Assembly (NCBI GenBank): GCA_026182355.1
Contig: JAPFBL010000002.1
Location: forward strand, 2,728,001-2,792,000
Reading direction: 5' to 3'
DNA length: 64,000 bases
From: Hermatobates lingyangjiaoensis
Lineage: Eukaryota > Arthropoda > Insecta > Hemiptera > Hermatobatidae
Positions 57,971-64,000 of the stretch are shown here, in pieces. The translations under genes were made by a program, and so were the position numbers. The notes below the pieces were generated by a model, which saw nothing but the letters and a program-made list of their open reading frames with translations, was not told where the DNA came from and ran no database searches. Position 1 is the first letter of the stretch, and each line of letters opens with the position of its first letter.

Positions 57971-58086
57971 GAGGGGCAGAGAGAAAGCCGATAAGAGTGT
58001 CGGCGGGCTCAGGCGGGCTCACCGCTGCCTCTGCCCAGGCCGTCACGTCCTCACTGACAGTTTTCCCCTTTTCGATCCCAGACTAG
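57971..58086 (+). CDS. Candidate terminal exon in a GC-rich island
   Basis: TTTATTTTGCAG directly precedes a sharply GC-rich stretch in otherwise AT-rich DNA. The frame starting at 57973 reads GAERKPIRVSAGSGGLTAAS, AQAVTSSLTVFPFSIPD and stops at TAG 58084. Another frame on the same strand (57945-58133) is also open, so frame choice is not secure. Base composition and acceptor make a last coding exon plausible, and no donor is required. I do not recognise the protein. It sits between the two copies of a local duplication, so a recently inserted foreign fragment is an alternative. Confidence 0.35.
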
Positions 58087-58539
58087 ATAGCAAACTGCCT
58101 TCCACTTCCTATCCCTCCACCTCCATACTCTAATAACGACTCTTTGTTCTCATTTCTATTATGATATTCCTCTTCTAACGACGGAAGTCGACAATGTAAA
58201 TATGACAATAGTTACGGTGAAATCATTTCCCAACATAACATTCATTTTTTTTTTGCTTTTTCTATACCCTCAATAACTCGCTGTTCATTCATAACAGCCA
58301 AAAGTCAGTTTTACTGACAAATGCAATGGTTCTTGTAACGTGTTCAGTAAAACAATAGCCTGCTCTTTTCAATGCAATATCCCGATTCATCTGTTTTTTT
58401 TTTTGTTTTCCCTCTATACTTGTTACACTGAAAACTGATTTTGTCTATCATCAGTTATCCATCCATCAAACTAGCTACATCCTTGCCGTCTGACAACTTG
58501 ATAGACAGTTCAAAGTCATCTGAATGGATTTAACACTAT

Positions 58540-59048
58540 AAACTGTTTCGTCACCTAAAAAAATGTGCAAATTTTTGTATCTTGTGATAAAATTGATTGT
58601 GCCATAATCAACAATTATTAAACTGTCATATTTTATTATGATTATAAAGTATTTACTGTGATTTTGAGAACAGTATTTATATATTAGTTATATATCTTCT
58701 TAATTATGAGATATTTTGGTAAAAAATGTTAATTTGGAAGCGAACAGAAAGTAGGCTTCAAGTCAACTCTATTTCTACTAAATGTAAAATGATATTTATT
58801 TTGCAATAATGCCAGCTTTATTAATTAATTTGGGAGTAAAGAATAATAAAATTACTATATATTGTAGCTATGTAACTTTACTAGCTTGAATAGATTTTGA
58901 ATTTTTGTCTCGAAAAGTACTGGTACAAATTACTCAGGAGGAGTGAAAAGCAATTCCCAAATCTTTGGTTCGTAAGATCAAATTTTTGTTTTGTTAACCA
59001 AACATTCCTTTGCTAGAAAAATAATTTTATAGATTTTGAAGAGTTCAT
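58540..59048 (+). repeat. Local duplication, copy 2 (blocks B-A-C)
   Basis: Block B at 58540-58620, block A at about 58770-58860 and block C at about 58862-59048 match 57065-57490, but B and A are in swapped order. About 150 bp of other sequence lies between B and A. Confidence 0.78.
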
Positions 59049-59054
59049 TGATTT

Positions 59055-59190
59055 TTAAATTAAATGTATTTAACTTTAATTAATACTTCATTTAAGTAAT
59101 TTATAATTTGACATTGCTAATACAATTTTTTTATTTGCCAAATAATTTTATAATAACAATTATCTCCTTCTTGTGGAGTGTTTGGTAAGC
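59055..59190 (+). repeat. Duplicated block D, copy 1
   Basis: TTAATTAATACTTCATTTAA through CTTGTGGAGTGTTTGGTAAG recurs at about 59815-59940 with scattered changes. It lies directly after block C. Confidence 0.65.
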
Positions 59191-59814
59191 ATTCAATAGA
59201 TTTTCTGTGTTACTGTTAAGGGTCAGATAACTATGCTTTGTGTCTACATAGAGACAAGCGAAGATTGTATCACCCATAGTTGATATACTGGATGATTCTA
59301 TATCGGGACTTAAATATCCATTACTCAATTTATTAGAGGAGGGATCTTTAAGGATATGCTGATGCTGTTGTTTTTAAATATCATGCATAATATTTGACAC
59401 CTCCTCTAATGAAAAATCGAATCATTTGCTGGACTCGAAAGCTCTACCTTCAATTGCAGCACATTAACGACAAAACAACATGACCTACAGTCAGACAAAC
59501 TGCATTAACATTCTGTAGCAAAGTAAAGATCTCTTCTATTTGATAAACAAGCTATACATTTATCAAATAATTTATTTATTATTTTGTTAAATAGTGTATT
59601 TATCTAAAATTCTGATTTTAGCTCTGCCTTTGATAATCTGCTATATACCACACCTTCAGTCTAGAAAGGGAAAGTAGGTGATTTCAGTAGATTTGACAGG
59701 AGGATTTTGTTTCGCAAATGATATGGAAATCATATTTTTGTCTAATTACAATATATTACTATGGGTATCAGTTAATAACATTAAATAACCAAATTGATAA
59801 GGGAATACAAAAAT

Positions 59815-59940
59815 TAATAAATTAAATTTAATTAACACTTGATTTAAAATTTGACTTTGACAATAGTTTTTGTAATTTACCAAATAATTATATAATAACA
59901 ATATAACTCTTTCTTGTGGAGTGTTTAGAAAGCATGATTT
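59815..59940 (+). repeat. Duplicated block D, copy 2
   Basis: TTAATTAACACTTGATTTAA through CTTGTGGAGTGTTTAGAAAG matches 59055-59190. Confidence 0.65.
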
Positions 59941-60998
59941 ACAAGCAATATGTCAACATTGGTTGATTAAATGGTCCCATACATATAACATGTACTTTAT
60001 TTTGTTTGCCTTTAGGTAATCAATACTAGTTTCAGGTACGGGCCTTTATGTAGCTGTTATTGCCTTTTGGTTTGGTTTGATTTGATTAAGCCTTTGGTGA
60101 GTGTGTCACAGATATTAATCTATTAATTAAATAACATTTTGTGGTTATTTTCGATTGAAATGTTTGCTTGTCTTTCACCTCACTTGTGCTTTGTACTCAG
60201 TTATGAAATAAACATTTTTGTCACAGTGTCAGTGGTTAAGTGATCAAAGCACAAGTAAGAGTGTCTTATTTCGCCAGTTGTGCAATTCTTGTCTGCTTTC
60301 ACAATTCCCTATTCACAATGAACTTAGTGCCACTTTGACATTTGATCGTATTAATTAAGTTTCATTAGTTCTTATCAGTTATAATTTAGCATAGTTGTTA
60401 ATAATTTTTGTTACTGCTTTAATATAATGAAGTATACTCAATTTGAATATACGGTAATGTATATGGTGTGACCTTTAAAATTTTAGCAAAATAAAATTAA
60501 ATTTTAGACATTAGCGGTAAATATGAGGTGAATTCAAAATTTTTTAAAATCAGACAAACAATTTCACTCAGTAGAAACAAAATGACAACACTGAGAGATG
60601 TGACTCAAGGAATATAAATTTCTTCGATAGAATAAATTAAATTAGTAAACAATAAAATATTAATAATTTTTTTATAAATAAACATTGTATAAAGAACCGA
60701 CTTTATACAATGCTATAATTGTTATTTGCAAATGAATTGTGCAATAAATATATGAAAAATATCCATAACATTTAAAACTTTTTATAATATTATAAAATGT
60801 TATATTATATCATTTAAAAGATGGAATAAAGCTTTTTTAACGTGTAACTGCACTAATCAGATTCGCAAACAAAATGATCTAGGTTTTGAAGACATCAGAT
60901 ATTTTCAAATTTACAACTGAAAAAAAAAATATAATCATATAATTCTTTGTAATATTAAATTCTTTGTAACATAATTCTTTGTTGACTCTTTTGACTAA
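59941..60998. other. AT-rich spacer
   Basis: No gene or repeat is recognised. A palindromic AT stretch (AAACATTGTATAAAGAACCG to TTTATACAATG, 60680-60712) forms a small hairpin. Confidence 0.5.
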
Positions 60999-61334
60999 CA
61001 GTCATCCCTCGCTACTTCACGGTTCACTTATCACGGCTTTAGTACATCGTGGGTGGTTGATTAATATTCATAGAAAATTCAAAATTGATGAATTATGGCG
61101 CAAAACTTGCCCTCACACTAGCAGAAGGAAGGGAGTGTCCACAGGCTTCAAAATCCAAGTCTCTGATTGGCATTTCTACGTGATTAATCGACATTTATAA
61201 AGATTAGGCGAAGAGAAGCTATTGTCAGAGGAGACAGAGTTCCGTACATTGTTATAAAAGAAAAGTTGTTATAAGAATAAAATAGTTCTAAAAACATATT
61301 TACAGTATGTACACTTTAGTTACATCTACGTATG

Positions 61335-61416
<82 letters not shown>

Positions 61417-61667
61417 GTATCATGTTATATTATTTATACATTATGTAGGTTATTTATGCTATTAATATTTTATTTACATGTTTGAAACTATTCTTTAATG
61501 TTCTAATGGTAGCATATGCACTTATATGGTTTCATAAACACGTATTGATATTATTCATGCACAAAAAATGTATGTATTTTAAAAATGAGAGGATAACACT
61601 ACTTTGCGGTTTCACTTATCGCAGCCGGCTCTGGTCTCTATTAACTGCGATGACTGTGGGATGACTG
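60999..61667. mobile_element. pogo/Tigger-like nonautonomous DNA element
   Basis: The left end starts CAGTCATCCCTCGCTACTTC and continues ACGGTTCACTTATCACGG. The right end, reverse-complemented, starts CAGTCATCCCACAGTCATCG and later carries GCGATAAGTGAAACCGC. The ends share CAGTCATCCC and the CGGTTTCACTTATCGC block. Such ends are typical of Tigger/pogo-type elements in animals. The TA target duplication is not clear. The 669-bp interior has no transposase. A (CA)n array has expanded inside it. Confidence 0.75.
61337..61416 (+). repeat. (AC)n microsatellite, about 80 bp
   Basis: An uninterrupted AC dinucleotide array runs to 61409, then one AA break and three more units. It sits inside the pogo-like element, so expansion is younger than the insertion. 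Confidence 0.95.
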
Positions 61668-62964
61668 CATTTGTTTTATTTATTCTTTGTTCTAAAAATG
61701 TTAGTCGAATCATGATTTAGTGTTGCTTTATGGAACCACCAGGAAAAAAAAACACGACTCCAACTCCTTTTTCTCAGTTGGGAAAACTAATCTAGTTGTA
61801 TCCGTAGAGGGGTATAATAAGTCTATCTCACATTTTCATGTGAGCTTAATCAATTATTTATTTATCCAACTGGAGTTGAAATGGAAAGCATTTGCCTTCA
61901 GCATTGTCAGTTAAAGTTTTTTTATCTTGTTGAATAGTTATTTTTTATTGTCTTATTAGTGCTAAATTAGCAGGGTTGTCAGGTTGGATTTCCCTGCCTT
62001 TTTTTTTCAAGTTGCTGGCCATAAGAAATTGTTTACCTTTTACCTCTTAGATGCGAAGAGAAGTTGTCTTTGCTTTTGATGAAGGCAGCCAATAGATTGG
62101 AAAGAAGAAGCTCCATTACAGAAGGATGGACCAATAGGGAAAAGATTTGGAATGATGTCTTCGCTGTTTGTCATCAGTTGAAGAGTCAAAGCTTATTAAT
62201 GAATTTGCCATTGCTTTGAGATGTAAAAGAACTTATCGGCTTCCACCCTTGGATGTTAATTGTTATTCACTTGAAGTGGTACATTTAAACAAAGTTACTT
62301 CAAAAACAATATTTTATTGAAGACAGAAATTTAATTTACATTAAGATATGAATTAAACAGTCTTAGAAAACTGATTTAAGACGGCAAATTTATCTCTTTA
62401 TGTAAATTATACTAACCTCTGTGGTGCTAACAACATTTATGTAGAAATTTAATTGTTCTGGTAGAGGAAATCTAATAAGGAGACTTGGGGATTCCCCTTG
62501 TTCCAGGATAAAGCATGGGTTCCCCTGATGAAGCAAGTTTTACCTGTGACAATTTGCATTCCTGCGAAGAGATGATTTCAGCCTTGACTTAGTTACTGCC
62601 CTGGCCTTGAGTTCACAATAGAAATTCCATCTTATTCCCTAAGGGAACTCTCCTAAGTAAACAAGCTATAAATAAACATGCCAGCCCATCTTTCGGTCCT
62701 TTGGGTTTCTACCATACTGTCGCATATGAACAAAACACATACAGTTTTTTAGATAGTTCTCACAATACCTATTTTCACATTAAAACAGGTAGTTAGTTAC
62801 TTTAAAACTAGGAATAGCTGATTGTATCTTCCTTCATTAACTTACATAATTTGCTTACGTCTTCTTTATTTTTATGATGTTTATCAATCCAATGTAGTGT
62901 AGCACAACATATTAAAAATTTTAATTAGGATTTTGTGTTGACTAGATACTTCATTTTTACTATT
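61668..62964. other. Spacer with GC-balanced patches
   Basis: At 62040-62280 short + frames such as ESKLINEFAIALRCKRTYRL suggest a decayed coding piece of unknown origin. At 62460-62760 a TGTGACAATTTGC start-like string, a CTATAAATAAAC TATA-like box and a TCTTTCGGTCC region might be part of an LTR, but no second copy or primer-binding site is visible. Confidence 0.35.
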
Positions 62965-63690
62965 CTATCAACAAAGTATAGTGATCATGAAAAAATTGGA
63001 TTTCAAAATTTTGACTGAATTACATGATTTGAGGTCCCTTTTTGACGTTTTTACTTTATCATAATTAAGTATAGAAATCATGGCAAAATTTTATGTCCTG
63101 ATTTTTGCTGATTTATTTGTTGTGAGGTTTCCAAAGTCCTTCTTCAGTACATTTTCTATGATATAAATAAATGTAATGTGTTTGGGTTGGATGTGCCTCC
63201 AAAAGTTTGTGGGTACACTGTAGTTCACACAGTTTGATGGAACAACGTCATATTTTACATAAAAAAGGGTCGTATAGTGTATATGTAACTTATTGCTTGG
63301 GCAGTATTGCATGATGTAGAAGTAACTTTTTTCCCAAAATATGTTTTTAGAGAACATTTTTTTTATCCTAAAATGCTAACACTAGTTTTGTAAAATTTTG
63401 GCATTATCCTGAAAATTAGAAAAGCAATACATGAATAAATTCTCAGATTTTAAAACAATGAAAAATGTATTTTTTCATTAAAAAGTACCAATTTATTGTC
63501 TTATGATTGAATCTGAAAGTTTGCGAGGAGGATCAAGTCATGTCGATTTACTTATTAGAATGAAATTATACCTACAAAAAGAATGCAATGTGTGGTCAAG
63601 TTGTGGTTTTTTTTAATATTATGTTAACAAAATGGGACGTTTTCATTTTATGATTTCAGAAAATATTTTTTAGCGCTAACAATCTCATTA
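62965..63690 (+). repeat. Unnamed family, 5'-part copy with doubled start
   Basis: AAGTATAGTGATCATGAAAA (62977) and TAAGTATAGAAATCATGGCA (63066) are two versions of the family's first block in tandem. They are followed once by GTTTCCAAAGTCCTTCTTC, GGGTTGGATGTGCCTCC, AAAAGTTTGTGGGTACACTG and the GATGGAACAACGTC block. It lacks the family's 3' half. Confidence 0.65.
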
Positions 63691-64000
63691 TATAAAAATG
63701 AAATTTTGTCAAAAAGAATGAACATAATATTAACAATTTATAAAAACAATATTACTGAATTTTGATAACCGCAAAGCTATAAAAACTGAAAAATCATCTG
63801 GGAAAAATGTATCACACACTGTATTTGTGAGATTTGTTTACATTGATTAATGTACTCATTAATTAACAATGAAAACAGTGTAAATAATTTAATTTCGTAT
63901 ATGCACCTGGGAAGACGTTTATACGTGGTAATCATTTTGTAAACTATTAGGAAATGTTTGGAGCTATACAAATAGTCTAGACTATACTAGATGGCCATTT

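Noticed and set aside
61337..61416. (AC)n array considered as a regulatory Z-DNA element
   Set aside because: It is a simple microsatellite inside a nonautonomous transposon with no nearby gene, so there is no basis for a regulatory role.
1..64000. CRISPR arrays, operons, phage or plasmid functions
   Set aside because: No regularly spaced direct repeats with unique spacers, no clustered prokaryotic genes, and all recognised genes and transposons are eukaryotic.

Overview
The window is strongly AT-rich eukaryotic DNA with almost no long open frames. It reads as intergenic or intronic sequence filled with decayed transposable elements. The mix is arthropod-like: R1/Jockey-type LINE relics, a Ty3/Gypsy fragment, Penelope-like elements, mariner and hAT relics, a Helitron helicase relic, tRNA-derived SINEs, and one exon with GT-AG style borders. 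I infer an arthropod (insect or crustacean) but cannot name the species from sequence alone. There is nothing prokaryotic: no operons, no ribosome binding sites, no CRISPR.

The only recognisable cellular gene is the first coding exon of a MiaA/TRIT1-type tRNA dimethylallyltransferase at 8174-8290 (+). It has an intact P-loop and DSMQ motif and a splice donor directly after the CAG codon. I could not find its later exons in the remaining 55 kb, so either its intron is very long or the gene is broken. Two further short stretches have good splice borders or unusual base composition and may be exons of unrecognised genes: 21410-21477 and the GC-rich 57971-58086. Two unrecognised coding-like tracts lie at 34782-34990 (-) and 44640-45597.

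Layout. 0-8 kb: a long copy of an unnamed repeat family (1565-3386), a 406-bp hAT fragment with terminal repeats and 8-bp target duplication, and a small TA-type MITE. 8-10.8 kb: TRIT1 exon 1 and intron-like DNA. 10.8-12.5 kb: an R1-like reverse transcriptase on + followed by a Gypsy polymerase relic on -. 13.2-16.7 kb: an inverted copy of the unnamed family, a 226-bp palindrome, Penelope-type terminal repeats and a SINE. 17.4-20.4 kb: a GC-richer, coding-like but unassigned tract. 22-26.5 kb: a SINE, a mariner transposase relic and a hAT dimerisation domain. 28.4-33.6 kb: two relics of one LINE family interleaved with copies of the unnamed family. 38.6-40.5 kb: two hAT N-terminal fragments in opposite orientation and a SINE. 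42.5-47.4 kb: LINE relics, a mariner-derived palindrome and other transposase pieces. 49.2-49.7 kb: Helitron helicase. 51-52.2 kb: a Penelope endonuclease with flanking inverted terminal repeats, then a minisatellite. 54.9-57.1 kb: a second Penelope relic on -. 57-60 kb: locally shuffled duplications. 61.0-61.7 kb: a pogo/Tigger-like nonautonomous element carrying a (CA)n array. 63 kb: another copy of the unnamed family.

The least explained signals are the unnamed dispersed family, whose three longest copies keep the same short frame up to a shared stop codon, and the recurring palindromes. Several of the palindromes contain hammerhead-ribozyme-like cores, which fits known Penelope biology.
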